Source of the DNA: Auxenochlorella pyrenoidosa
Lineage: Eukaryota > Chlorophyta > Trebouxiophyceae > Chlorellales > Chlorellaceae
Assembly (NCBI GenBank): GCA_001430745.1
Contig: KQ482042.1
Coordinates: forward strand, 1,621,201 to 1,656,719
Direction of reading: 5' to 3'
Length of the DNA stretch: 35,519 nt
Under the pieces are notes generated by a model that made no database searches, was not told where the DNA came from, and was given only the letters and a program-made list of their open reading frames with translations. Below, piece by piece: positions 1 to 10,729 of this stretch. Made by a program: the position numbers and the translations under genes. Numbering within the stretch: the stretch's first letter is position 1; each line of letters opens with the position of its first letter.

Positions 1-996
1 CCCCACACACACACACACACAAACGGTGAAGAACACCACCACCACACTTCGACGTCTCCACGTGGCAGGCTTCGGGCCCCCAGCGCAGCTCGTCTGCTGC
101 GCCTGCCACCGTCTGGAGCGCGAGCATACCCTCGCGCGTGCCCCGAGTATTTGCAGCATTCTTTTAGGCAAGTCGTCTGAAAAAGGGTTAGGGTAGCAGA
201 AAAACTGTAGGTATATGGGCATCAGCAAAGGCGTTGAGGCATTCCAGGCTTGTCGAGGGTACATGGGGGGCGTGGCAGCACACGGGCAGCTTTGTGTGCC
301 CTGTTAGTGCGCGGTGCGGAGAAGGGAAAACCAGAAGCCACATGAGCCATCGTCGCTTTGACGGGCGGGAAGCTTGCGGCTGAGGAGCAGGCAGGGTGCA
401 CACCACTTGGCAGCCATGGCGCTGCGCTGTACTGCACATGTGCGCAGGTGCTTTCGGGGCGGGGTCGGCGGGATGCGGGCCCAGGTGCCGTGGGAGCCCG
501 CAGAGGCAGGGAGGGGTGAGACGGGTGGGCGTGCATGGGCAGTGCGGCGCTAATGGGAAAGGAGCCAAGCTTGGGCGGGGGCAGTGCCCACGGCGGGAGC
601 AAGGTGGCGCCTTGGGCAGGCGGCCAGGTGGAGGCGCAGAGGGTGTGCAAGAGAACGAATGGGGTGAGGAAAACACAGAATTGCAGGCGAAGACGAGAGA
701 GTGAGGCCGGGCACATGCGCAGAGGCATGCGGAGCACAGAGGCTGCGCGGCCGGGGGCGACGCCAGACAGCGGGTGTGCGCGCCGCGCAACGTGGCGGAT
801 GACATGCGCTCGCGCAAGCCACTGCCGGTCTGGCGGCCACCGAGCACAAAGCAGCAGCAGTGAAATTTATGCTGGTGGTACAAGAGCAGCAGCCAGCGGC
901 AGGCGCGCTGAGTGCGGATCTGCAGGCCTGGGAGCCAGCAGGCCTCTGCCCAGGAGCTCCTGGCTGCAAACTCAGAAGGAGCTCCTGGCTGCAAAC
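1..996. other. Non-coding flank downstream of the KH-protein gene
   Basis: I see no convincing gene here. The left edge is a short CA microsatellite (about 5-20). The several overlapping reading frames on both strands are what GC-rich sequence gives by chance; none has a recognisable domain or matching splice sites. On the minus strand this stretch would hold the 3' UTR of the KH-domain gene whose stop codon is at 997-999. A perfect 23-base direct repeat (952-974 and 977-999) ends at that stop codon. Confidence 0.5.
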
Positions 997-999
997 TCA
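952..999 (-). repeat. 23-bp direct repeat, 25-bp period, at the KH gene's stop codon
   Basis: aggagctcctggctgcaaac and the next three bases (tca) occur at 952-974 and 977-999. The second copy includes the stop codon (complement of tca, 997-999). The first copy carries the same tca 25 bp downstream in the 3' UTR, one base out of frame with the gene. Confidence 0.85.
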
Positions 1000-3836
1000 T
1001 TCCAGGGCCGCCATGCTTGCAAGAGCCACGAGCAGCTGCTGCATCTCTCGTTCTACCACTGAGGGCATGGCTGCTGGCGGCATGGCTGCCGCGGGGGGCT
1101 CGGCCATCAGGCTGGGATAATGCTGGTGGCTGGCAGAGAGCGGGGCCCCAGCTGGTGGGCCTACCGGATGGCTCGCAGCCAGGCTGCTCACCATGCTGTG
1201 CAGGGTGGGCATGTCGTAAGATCCCAGCGGCTGCGCCAGCCCAGAGGCCGACCGTCCCAGCCCCGGGAAGGGCGCCCCCAGCGGATGCTGCGCCGCCGCC
1301 GATGCCAGCGCGTGTGGCGGCATCGCCTGGCGGTGCTGCTGCAGGGCAGCCAGGGACGTCCGCTCAGCCTGGCTGTGGCTCTGCGGCCAGCTGTTGCTGT
1401 GCAGCAGCTGGCGTGGCCCCGCCTGCAGCCGGCTGCCGGGCAGGAGGCTGGACGTCGGCAGGGTGGCGGCAGGCGGCCCCAGCCCCAGGGCAGCCGCCTG
1501 CAGCTCCTCGTAAAAGGAGGAGGCCGAGCCGGAGCTGCCGGCATCCCACAGGGACCAGCTGCCGGTGCTGCTGGCGGTGGCGGTGCGCTCGGGGGCCAGC
1601 GGGTTGGCGCGCTCGGCAGCGCAGCAGGGGGTGGCGGGCTGCTTGACGGGGGGTGGGGCGGGGGGCAGGGGGGCCATGGGTGGGGGATAGCAGGGGGTTG
1701 GCTGGCGCTTCTGAGCAGGCACGGCAGCATAGCAGGAGCTCCAGGCAGGTGCCCACGAAGCCTGGCAGACTGCAGCTCGTCCCAAAGCATGGAAGGCAGG
1801 GCGCTCATACGAAGACAGACGGGAACAGCACATGCACATCGGGCCGGTGCTGTGGCGCCAGCTCACCGTCTCGAGCGGCCCCTCATGCGAGTGCAGGCCT
1901 TTGGCCCACACAGTGGCCATGGGCGCCTGCGGCGCTGGTTGCGCGGCTGACGCTGCCAGCGCTGGCGCTGCGCCCGCGGGGTTGCTTGCAGGCACAACGG
2001 CCGGCGCCGCAGGAGTTGCAGCGGCAGGGGTGTGCACTGATGGATTGGGCGGCTGCGCCTCTGGCTGGCGGCGACGGGGCGGCGGGGGTGGCGGCACCAC
2101 AGAGGCCGGGGACTCCAGGCCCCCGCTGGAGCCCTTGCAGGGGTCTACGGCTGCAGCTGCTGTGTCGTCCTCAGTGCCGGCTCCAGAGGTGGCGGTGGAC
2201 AGGCCGGAGTCTGTCCTGTCAAGGCCCTGCTCCGCCTGCTCTGCCTGCTGTGCTGGCGGTGAGGCCAACGGCGCACCCTGCTGGCCCTGCCCATGCTGCC
2301 GCAGCAGGCGGTTGGACGCCCAGGCATTCACTGCAGGGGAGGGTGGCGAGCGCTGCGCGCTGGCCTTGCCGGCTGCCGCCCTGCCGGCTGGACCAGAGCC
2401 CCGCTCCACTGCCGCCTCCTTTGCTGCCTCGGGCCAGTCGCTGCAGGGGGGGTGGCACACACAGCCACGCTTTGAATGATGCGCTGCTGCTGGTGAGCGA
2501 GGGCACGCGGCTTGTGCAGAGGGGCGCGGCTGGCAACGCTCGCAGCACCTGTCCCGCCGCTGCTGTCCTCACTCGCAGGTCCAATCCCAGCACTGGGAGT
2601 CAGGCGGGCTGGAACGTAGCGCAGCGAGGGGAGGCCCCACCCCGCCCCGCCCTGCCCAGCGCAGCTCACCCCGGGACCACCGGCTCCAGCACTGCGCACT
2701 CGCCGGGCAGCACCGCCACCGGGCGCAGCGTGGTGTTGGTGGGCGCCAGCACCTCCAGCAGCAGGCGCACCGCCTTGTCCAGCCGCTGCCGGCTGGAGGC
2801 CGCCACCCAGGCGTGCAGGGAGGGGTCGGCGTGGGAGGACGGGTGGGCGCCGTTCAGGTTGCCCGCCGAGTCGCGCACCTGGGGCAGAGGACGGCGGGGG
2901 GGGCACAGTGTGGACGGTGGGCGAGCCGACAAGCGAGCAGGGCGACAATGATGGGTCCAGTGCTGCCCCCAAACTGGGTGCCACGGCAAGGGTCTGCGCT
3001 CGCGGCACACACGGTGCGCTGCACTGAGCAGCGGCGCGCGGCCGGCGGCGTGAGCCCACCTCTATCTTGGCGCCGGACGAGCGCTGGATGCGCTGCACCG
3101 TGGCGCCGCCATGGCCCAGCACCAGCCCCACAAAGTTGTACAGCCCGTCCTGTGGAGGCGGACATGGCAGGAGGGGCGGTGAACGCAGGCGCCAGGCCAG
3201 GCTCGCCAAATGCGACTGTGCGGGCAGGCAAATCGGCTGAAACGAAGGCGGGCGAGAGGTGCGGGGAGTCGGTGGTAGACACGGCCAAATTGGCGCAGCG
3301 GCGCGTGCCACAGGCTGAATCTGGCAAGCCTAGAGCGGAGCAGATCTGTCCGGTCTGGCCCCGCCGCGTACCAGCAGATCCGCCCGCCCGCACCTTGCCA
3401 CGTGCCGCGCGATACTGGGCGCCGCGGTAGGGCGTGCCGCTGCCGGGCCGGGGGAAGAAGATCTCAAATGTGAGCTGCTTGGGCCTCGCTGCTGCCGCGC
3501 CGCCTGCCAGGTGCCCCTGCAGCGGGAACCGACAGCGCCGGCAAGGCCGCCCGTGAGGAGGGGCCACAGGGGCGAAATGCGCCAGGACGTGCGGCCAACA
3601 GGGCGCCGCGGCTTTGGAAGATAATGTGCGAGCGTGGGTGGAAGCCGCCTGAGAGTGTGGCAACCGGCAGTGGTACCAACTGCAAGGCATAGTTTGGTCC
3701 CTTGGGGCGGCGGCGGTGACGGTGACGCAGCGCTTAGGGTTCTCTGAAAGGCAGCCCTCACGCACTCCCTCCCGCTCACCAGGTTGCGCAGCTTATCGTG
3801 AGCGCCACCCGCCTTCCCGCCCTTGCCTTCCCGCAT
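997..3836 (-). CDS. KH-domain (STAR/SF1-like) RNA-binding protein, 5 exons
   Basis: Predicted nuclear RNA-binding protein. Exons on the minus strand: 3836-3780, 3516-3394, 3149-3060, 2878-2670, 2440-997; all junctions are GT-AG with matching phases, giving 640 residues. The KH fold starts in exon 3: residues 61-90 hold LYNFVGLVLG followed by the GHGG loop (GxxG, which grips RNA bases) and SGAKIEV. Exon 4 completes it with LHAWVAASSRQRLDKAV and LLLEVLAPTN, the end seen in the SF1/STAR group. A short PKQLTFEIFFP segment precedes it. The rest, residues 161-640, comes from one exon and is low-complexity Pro/Ala/Gln/Ser sequence. I see no zinc knuckle or RRM, so it is not a full SF1 splicing factor. 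An in-frame ATG at 3905 would add 23 residues. The first exon is the least certain part. Target RNAs are unknown. Confidence 0.75.
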
Positions 3837-3905
3837 TCCTCGCGGGGCTCGACCTGCGCTCGCAGGGACGGCAGCCCGGAGGCCATGTGCAGGCGTTCTA
3901 CCCAT

Positions 3906-5006
3906 CCGGAGCGTGGGTAACGATGCGCACTACGCATCGGGAGGCCTCTCAGGCAGTCCCGGGCCCCGGCAGCCCGCAGTCTGTCGCTCACCGCTCGCCC
4001 GCTGAACTCAGAAGGGGTGCACTACAGCCTCGAGCGGCATTGCCACCTAGAAGGCGAGAGAACGGAGCCTGTCAAGGAAGTGGAGGGGGGAGCTCCGGTA
4101 GCTGTTCCTTCCTTTGGGTACCCACCTCGAGAGCTGTTATGGGCAAATGCAGAGCAAGCAGAATGTGGTCACGCTTTGGTACGCGGAGGGCAATGCATGG
4201 GTGCTGGGCTGGCGGCGCGCGCTGGGGCACAGCAGCCCACCCAGCGCCCGAACTGCCAGGCCTGTCAACCCGTGCTCTGGCGCCTCGTCTCTGACTGGGG
4301 TGAATTGACAAGTGCTCCAGGATGGAGGTATCCACAGCCAAGCACTGCTGTCATCGCATTGTGTGCCACTCTTGTCACTTCCTGTTGTCCCCAAATGACG
4401 ACGTAAGCTCCGTCCACACCTAATGCTGATTTATCACGTTTCGTGTGTTCAACCTTGTATCTTTGTCACATCCCAAACTTGAAGGTTTCAAGCCTCTGCT
4501 GCAGCATGCAACGAGCGGTTACTCACGACACGCTGGAACAGGCATGGCATCTTTAGGACGCAGCTGCTCTCGACACTTGCACCTCACTGTATCTCATCAG
4601 CAGTGGACTGTCCGGCTTCGGCACGTCCGCCGCCCCGCTCCCCAGGCACTGGTCCACGTGTTCTGCCTGGCGGCCAATGTTGTTCAGAACCAACCGCCCT
4701 AATCCGCAATTATGCGACTGTGCCTGTGCATTCACTGCCGCTGTGGGGACCCTCGTGCTGCCATCACCGCTACCAGGAGGGCAGGGGCCGGGCCAATGGA
4801 GGCTGGTGCCTGCTTGAGGCATAAATTTGGCTTCATTCCACTGGCTTCCTGGTTGCAGCAGTCCATAAGCGCATTGCCCGGCGTGCGCTTCAGGCACGCC
4901 ATCCAGATTCTGTCAGGTCAGGCATGCAGGCGCAGGCAACAGGGAAGAAAGCGCCAGCCAAGTCGGCGACGGTGTAGACATGCGGCCCAGCTCGACTGTA
5001 CCCTGA
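3906..5006. other. Intergenic region between two minus-strand genes
   Basis: About 1.1 kb with no supported gene. Base composition is visibly less GC-rich around 4300-4560 than in the genes. It should contain the KH gene's promoter and 5' UTR on its left and the 3' UTR of the 5007-6053 gene on its right. Reading frames here lack domain similarity and good splice junctions. Confidence 0.4.
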
Positions 5007-6053
5007 CTACCTCCGCTTCTTCTTGCCGCCGCCGCCGCCGCCCTTGCCACCCTTCTTCTTGCCCCCGCTTTTGCTGCCGCTGCTGGTGGTGGCTGTGGCA
5101 GAGGCCGCCAGGGCTGCTGCTTCCGGGGAGGCGGTCTGCAATTGGGCGGTGGGCGCGATCAGGACCAACGGGCTCTGTTCGCAGGGGGCAGGCAGGCCTG
5201 CGTGCTGTGGCAGCAAGCAAGGCATGCTCACACCGCCAGCGAGGTGGTGGGCACGTGCCCAGGCCTGCTTGGGCGCATGCATGCTTCGCCCCTGCCCTCC
5301 GCCACGCCCCACCCCACACCACCCCCACCCCCTGCACTGTCCCTGCAGGCCTGCACTGTCCCTGCAGGGGCATGTTGCGTCATGTGCAAGGGTGACGCGC
5401 CCAGCTGCGCCCAGCAGGGTCTGCGCGCGCCCCGCACCAGCCACTCAGAAACCTGCCCAGAGCCCGCCGCACCTGCGCCTGCGCCCGCAGCCGCTGCTCG
5501 GCCGCCGCCGCCGCCAGCGCACGCCGGTCTGCCGCATTCGCCGCCGCCCGCTGCTGGGTCACCGGCGGCACAGCCAAGGGTGCCGCAGCTGCAGAGCGCA
5601 CAGACCGGCGCGTGCTGCTGCCCATGCTGCCGCCCAGCAGGCGGCGCAGGCGCTCCAGCAGCAGCGGCAGTTTGCGCCCGCGCAGCTTGTGCCCTTCGCG
5701 GCTCCAGTACAGCGATGCGGCCAGCAGGGCACCCACCAGAGCGATGGGGCCGACACCCGAGTTTGGCTGCGGCACCGCGGCCGGCAGCATGCGGCGCTTG
5801 GCGGCCTGCGCAAGGCCTGCTCGTCCTCCCTGCGCTCGCGCCACCTGGCAGAGGCACACAGCGCACAGGCGGGTCAGCAGCCGGGGCAGGCAGGCACGCC
5901 AGGCGCGGCATCCAGCATGGTTGCCGTGCCTGGCCGCGTAATGCAGTGCAGCCTGGTGCATGGAGTGCCTGTCAGCTCCGTCCACGCCCTGCACCCATCC
6001 CTGACGCCTTTCACCTGGATGCGGTTCGTGCACACCTCCTCAGTCCAGGTCAT
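5007..6053 (-). CDS. Small single-pass membrane protein with Gly/Lys-rich tail, unrecognised
   Basis: I do not recognise the family. Exons on the minus strand: 6053-6015 (MTWTEEVCTNRIQ), 5844-5473, 5174-5007; both introns are GT-AG and phase 0, giving 192 residues. Residues 44-60 (VGPIALVGALLAASLYW) form one likely membrane helix, preceded by a basic stretch (AAKRR) and followed by a strongly basic amphipathic one (HKLRGRKLPLLLERLRRLL). Residues about 110-137 are Ala/Gln/Arg-rich and helical. The C terminus is a Ser/Gly/Lys tail ending in KKKRR. This layout suits a small organelle- or ER-membrane protein with a cytosolic polybasic tail; that is inference. In the frame of the start codon a TGA lies 21 bases upstream, after a good acceptor at about 6087, so a 5' UTR intron is likely. 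Exons 2 and 3 are firmer than exon 1. Confidence 0.55.
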
Positions 6054-6809
6054 GCTGCCAGGTTGCCAGTATCAACACCAATCCCTGCAGATAGGAAAAC
6101 GAATTGAGGTTGTTAGCACAATGGGAGGGCCAGAGCCTGCCGGCTCAGGGCCCTGCCGGCAGCGCCGCCGCCGTCCAGCAGCAGTGGCACCAGCTTGTGC
6201 TCCTCGATCCAACGCTCCAGGTCCGGCATGCGCTGCCCAAATGCATCCCCCAGCGCTCGCGCACCGCGGGCAGAGGCGTCTGTCGCTGGGACGCTGGGCA
6301 GGGGGTCGTAGAGTTTCGAAAATGTGCACAGAGGGACGAAGCTGCAGCAGCATGGGATGTCGCAAATCATGCACCTCCCATTCCAGAGGCCTGCTGGCAC
6401 CAGGTCACTGGCAGCTCGGCCCCCTGTGTGTCTTACAGCTCTAGAAACATTCTTCTCATTCGTGAACTCGATCGCATATTCATCAAATCACCTGCTCACG
6501 CTCTTTGGGGTGCCGTGTTCCGCAAAAACGCTGGTGTGGCGCTCAACTGGTATCGGCGGGCGACCAAGAATGTTCAAGCAGCAATTCTGAGGTATAAGTG
6601 CCCGCTGCCAGCTCCAAACCCATGTGAGCGGGCCTGAGCGGGGCGCCCGCCCTGTGCCATGTTCGCTGTACCGGGCCCTGCCTGCCGTCCCACTCCACTG
6701 GTCCATTCCAATAGCCTCCTGGCTGGAGCTGCTTCTGCATCGATCAGACACCAGCTTCGTACAATAGTTGCTAAATGCCTGTAACGACTGGTGCAGCCAG
6801 GGTCCCGGC
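6054..6809. promoter_or_regulatory. Divergent intergenic region, membrane-protein gene / SLC35F6-like gene
   Basis: This 756-bp stretch separates two genes read outward. It probably holds both promoters and the 5' UTR (with an intron) of the minus-strand gene. A minus-strand open frame at 6113-6400 contains a coding-looking amphipathic segment (MPDLERWIEEHKLVPLLL), but I found no good splice joining it to either gene. The 6430-6600 part is AT-richer than its surroundings, as expected for a promoter. I see no specific known motif. Confidence 0.4.
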
Positions 6810-9556
6810 ATGCCGCTCGGCGGTGGCCTGGGTGTGGGGTCCCTGGCGCTCGTGCTCTCCTCCACTGCCGGCTCCCTCCTGGGGAAGCTGATCTACCAGA
6901 TGGAGGTGGGTGGGGAGGCAGAGCAGTCCTTGTGGCAAGCTTGAGGCAGGGTATTGCTTGGTGCTGAGCTCCGTGGGGCCAATGCCACGCGCACGAGCGC
7001 ACCCGGGGTGCAGTCCCCTGCAGGGCGTCGGCCGAGGCGGCATGGTGCACCCATTCCACAAGCCCTGGGCCAGCACGCTGATCATGTTCATCGGCATGGC
7101 GGCTTGCCTGCCTGCCGCAGTCGCTGCCCGCTCCATCTCCTCCTGGCTGCGCCGTCTGGAGGCCACCGGCGAAGACGGCTCGGCGACCGAGCCGCTGCTC
7201 CTGCTGTCGCGCCTGCAGCGCCAGTCGCCGGGGCCGCCCCTGCTTGGTCGCCGCTCTCCAGGCACGCCTGCCAGCACTGTAAGCACAGCTGCCAGCCTCG
7301 TAGGATTACCAGCGATGGCGCAGTCGGGCGGCGAGGGCAACAGTGCAGGCGCTGGTAACGGCAGCAGTGCAGGGCTGCCGCGCCGACATGCGCTGGCGCT
7401 GGTGCTGGTGCCCACCTGCTTCGACCTGTCAGCCACAATCTTGCTCTCGGTGGGCCTGCTGCACATCACGGCCTCGGTGTTCAACATGGTGGGTCCGCTC
7501 CCTCGAGCCGTGCTGCATGCCGCCGGCAGGATGCCCTGTCCAGCCGCTGCTTTCATTCGCTGAGCCGGCGGTTTGCTGCTGCCCAGGTGCCTGCTTGACC
7601 CGCCACGCACCCGCTGCTGCAGGTGCGGGGCAGCGAGATCGTGTTCTCGGCTCTGCTTGCCACCGTCCTGCTGCGCCGCCGCCTCAACCGCTGGCACCTG
7701 TGCGGCATCGCACTCTGCACGGTGGGCACCCCGGGGTGGCAGCCGAGGCGAGCTCTCGCAACGCTGCCACCACGCTGGTGTATGCAGCGTGGCATGGGGG
7801 ACAACAGCAGGCACAGGTGCGAATGCTCCCTGCCATGCTGCCTTGCCGGTTAGCCAGCCAGCCCTCAGGCTTTTGGCCTCGGTCGAACGATGTGCTGCCT
7901 GCAGGCCGGCGTCACTGTGGTGGGCGCGGCCAGCCTGCTGGAAAGCGCGGCTGCCGCCGCCTCCCGTCGCCTGCGGCACCACGCCGGCCCCATCGCCCCT
8001 GCCAGCCCTCAACAGCAGCTGCTGGGCATTGGGCTCGTGCTGGCGGCAGAGGCAGTGCAGGCGGGACAGGTCTGGCATGCAGGGGCGCCGGCTTGTTAGG
8101 GCTGCCCCCAGCTGACCTCCGTTGCGCCTCGGCTGTGCGCCTGTACCCTTGCGCGGGTTTGCGCCCCAGCGCCGCCGCTCCCCCGCCCCTCCCCCCCTGC
8201 AGGTGGTGGTGGAGGACCTCTTCCTGCACTCGCTGGGCCTGGCGCCGCTGACTGTGGTGGGGTGAGCGGGCGGCGCTGGGAGCTAGCTCGTCAACGAGGC
8301 GGGATCGGCCCCTCTCGTGTGCAGGGCGCCAGGCTTGTGGCGTCGCGACCATGAGCCTGTCGCCATACGCACGGGAGGACCGCCGGCTGCTGGGGCATGC
8401 TGGCAACTCACAGCACACGCATGCCCCCGTTACCCTCATCCCACGCCTGCAGGTTTGAGGGGCTGTACGGCATGCTGCTCATGTGCGCCGTGCTGCCGGC
8501 GGTGCAGCTTCTGCCCGGCACAGAGGGGGCGGGCCTCCATGAGGACACCGCCGACACGCTGGCGCAGCTGGCCCACAGCCCGCGCATCCGCGCAGCCGCC
8601 CTGTGGCTCATGCTCTCGCTGGCAGCCTACAACGTTGCGGGTGGGTGGGGTGGGGTGGGGGCGCGCCAGCCCGGTGGGCGAGCCCTGCAGGGCAGGGGGC
8701 TATGGTAGGGCTCGTGACCAGCAGCTTTGTTTAGGCCACAGGGCGCCCTGGGACCTCGCAGACAGCTGAGGAGTGCCTCCCCCCCCCCTGCACAGGCATG
8801 CTCGTCACCGACAGCCTGGGAGCCGTCACCCGCACCGTGCTGGAGACGCTGAAGACGCTGCTGGTGTGGGTGCTCAACCTGCTGGCCTTCTACGCTTCGG
8901 GAGCGCAGCTGGGGGAGGCGTGGACGGGCCACAGCTGGCTGCAGGCGGCGGGCTTTGCGGTGCTGGTGGGAGGCACCATGGTGCGCCCCCCGCTGGGCAC
9001 GCACCCTGGGGCATGGGCTGAGCCGTGCAGGCTGACCTCCAACCTTGGCAGTCCGTGTTGCATCCAGCCTGGGGACCCACCACCTTGCAGCCGGCAGGCA
9101 GACGGGCACGCCACGCACACCCGCAGCCCACCCTGCACCCTGCTCCTCACCCCGCCCCCCCCCCCCCCCGCTTTTTAGGTGTATGCTCACGGGGAGGAGG
9201 TCCAGGCCCGCCGGCTGCGAGCCAAGCTGCGCTGGGCCCGCCTGAGGGAGTCGCTCGCCACGCTGGTCCCTGCCGCAAGGCAGCGCCGGCCCCTGCTGCC
9301 ACCGAGGATCGCCGGCCCCGGCCGCATTCGCGCCGCATTCACCCAGCCGGCAGCGGTGCAGGAGGCGGTGGAGAGGCTGGAGCAGCTGCTGGAGGAGCGC
9401 CCTGCCAGGGCTGCACCGCAGGCATGGGCCCCGTCGGCAGGGCTGGCAGCACCGGCCGGGAGCGGGCCGGGTCTGCTGGACAGGCTGCCCGCACCAGAGG
9501 GCGAGCGGCTGCAGCAGCGCCCACCCGCGCTGCGTTCCCCTGAGCTTGAGCCTTGA
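6810..9556 (+). CDS. SLC35F6-like transporter of the drug/metabolite transporter superfamily, 8 exons
   Basis: Multi-pass membrane protein of the nucleotide-sugar/drug-metabolite transporter superfamily, closest by eye to animal SLC35F6 (a lysosome/mitochondrion-associated member whose substrate is poorly defined). Exons: 6810-6905, 7024-7488, 7623-7721, 7905-8069, 8203-8261, 8453-8640, 8796-8980, 9179-9556; all GT-AG with matching phases; 544 residues. Family features in order: an N-terminal helix ending LGKLIYQMEG, HPFHKPWASTLIMFIGM, VLVPTCFDLSATILLSVGLL, then SVFNMVRGSEIVFSALLA, the conserved spot where SLC35F6 has FQMLRGA. Later come GIGLVLAAEAVQAGQ and VTDSLGAVTRTVLETLKT, matching the family's second repeat. 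Unlike the animal protein it has a Ser/Gly/Ala-rich insertion at about residues 75-135 and a hydrophilic, charged C-terminal tail of about 120 residues. Substrate and compartment cannot be read from sequence. Confidence 0.85.
8641..8664 (+). repeat. G-rich repeat at a donor site (potential G-quadruplex)
   Basis: The sixth intron of the SLC35F6-like gene opens with GTGGGTGGGGTGGGGTGGGG, four G-runs separated by T, starting at the first base of the intron. Confidence 0.7.
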
Positions 9557-10453
9557 TATGCACAGGCATGACGTGCCTGCATGAGCAACATGAAGCCGTG
9601 CAGCCAGCACACTGACTGGTGTGAGCAAGGTGCAATAAGATGATTTCAGTAGGCTGCAAGATGCTGGCAGAGCCCATCACCGGGCTGCGCCATGGTGACT
9701 AGTATAATGCTCAATCGGTCCTTGCCTGCTGCCTGGGGAGCTGCGAGGGGCAAGCCACGAGAGCCTGCACAGCCGTTGCCCCGCCCCTCCCAGAGCTGCG
9801 TCCACCACTGGATGAGCTAGTGCCGGTACGGTGTGGTCAGCGGCTCTGCTGGCATCTTCGGCCCATAGGCCATTGAGGTCTGGGCTCGACAGACGTCTAT
9901 GCAGGCATTGCCTGACACGATGGACTAAGAAGTGTTGACTGAGCGTGCAACTGCCTGACAGGTGCACAGTGAGTACCTGGCGCCTGAATCGCCAGCCCAG
10001 CTTGGGTGGGGGTGCTCGCCTTGTGCAGTGCGACGATAACGAGGGCATAACGCCACAATAGTCACTCGAGAAGGATAAAATATCAATTGTTAAATGTTAT
10101 TTGGTGCCTCAGCAGCCTACACTGCTAGAACGGCAGGGGTGGGCTGGGGTGGGTGAGGCAAGATTGGGCTGCTGCCTGGACTCTCCGACACTGAGTGGCA
10201 GGGCAGGCCACCATGCACACTGCTGTCTCTGCAAAGGTTCGGGGCCACGAATGCATCCAGCTTCACTTTTGACGAAGTGTGCCTACAACCATGCGCAGCT
10301 CTTGCATCGTTGGAAAGAGGCGGCTGCTTGGCCAGCCAGCTGAGCCAGGCGGGCAGCCGGTGCCAGCTCGGCGCTGATAGGCCTAGCGTTACATCCCTGA
10401 CGTCGTCGAGGAATTCGCTTGGGTTTGTATTTCGTGACTTCCACGAGAGTCAA
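9557..10453. other. Intergenic region
   Basis: About 0.9 kb with no supported gene. The left end should be the 3' UTR of the SLC35F6-like gene. Around 10060-10105 there is an unusually AT-rich patch, a plausible core promoter for the small ORF at 10454. Reading frames on either strand here show no domain. Confidence 0.4.
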
Positions 10454-10729
10454 ATGGCGCCGCTCACTCGTTCTGCCGCACGAAGGCTGAAGGGCAGTCC
10501 CGAGGCCGCTGTGCCGGAGCCTCCAACTCCCGCGGTGGCCAACAAGCGCTCACGCACGGCACAGAAGATGTCCAAGGTCACAGAAAGCTCGCTCCGCAGC
10601 TGCATTGGCCGCCTTGGGGCTACCGGCACCGGCGTGCTGGAGCTGGCGCTTGCGGCTGTGCTGGCATTCCTGGCAGCGGTGCGGGCAGCATGCAGCAGCC
10701 CGTTCCGACTGCGCAGCAAGTCAAGCTGA
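10454..10729 (+). CDS. Possible single-exon gene for a 91-residue membrane protein
   Basis: Unrecognised. From ATG 10454 the frame encodes 91 residues: a basic N terminus (MAPLTRSAARRLKG), a Pro/Ala/Lys/Arg stretch, then GVLELALAAVLAFLAAVRAA (about residues 60-79), a clear candidate membrane helix, and a short basic tail (FRLRSKSS). A single helix close to the C terminus with a basic end is the layout of a tail-anchored protein; that is inference. Codon choice is GC-rich at third positions, as in neighbouring genes, and the upstream 100 bp are AT-richer. The frame stays open upstream to 10277, but that part looks non-coding. It could also be a chance frame or an exon of an unseen gene. Confidence 0.4.
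   Translation: MAPLTRSAARRLKGSPEAAVPEPPTPAVANKRSRTAQKMSKVTESSLRSCIGRLGATGTGVLELALAAVLAFLAAVRAACSSPFRLRSKSS

Noticed and set aside
187..196. gttagggtag, resembling a telomere repeat unit
   Set aside because: A single imperfect unit. Plant-type algal telomeres are long TTTAGGG arrays, and no array is present.
222..1120. Several long overlapping open frames on both strands at the left end
   Set aside because: No domains, Cys/Pro/His-rich random composition and no matching splice sites; typical chance frames in GC-rich DNA.
6113..6400. Minus-strand frame with MPDLERWIEEHKLVPLLL as an upstream exon of the 5007-6053 gene
   Set aside because: The only in-phase join needs a poor donor (CATT|GTGCTA) whose intron has its branch-like CTAAC beside the donor. 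It may be 5' UTR or belong to an unseen gene.
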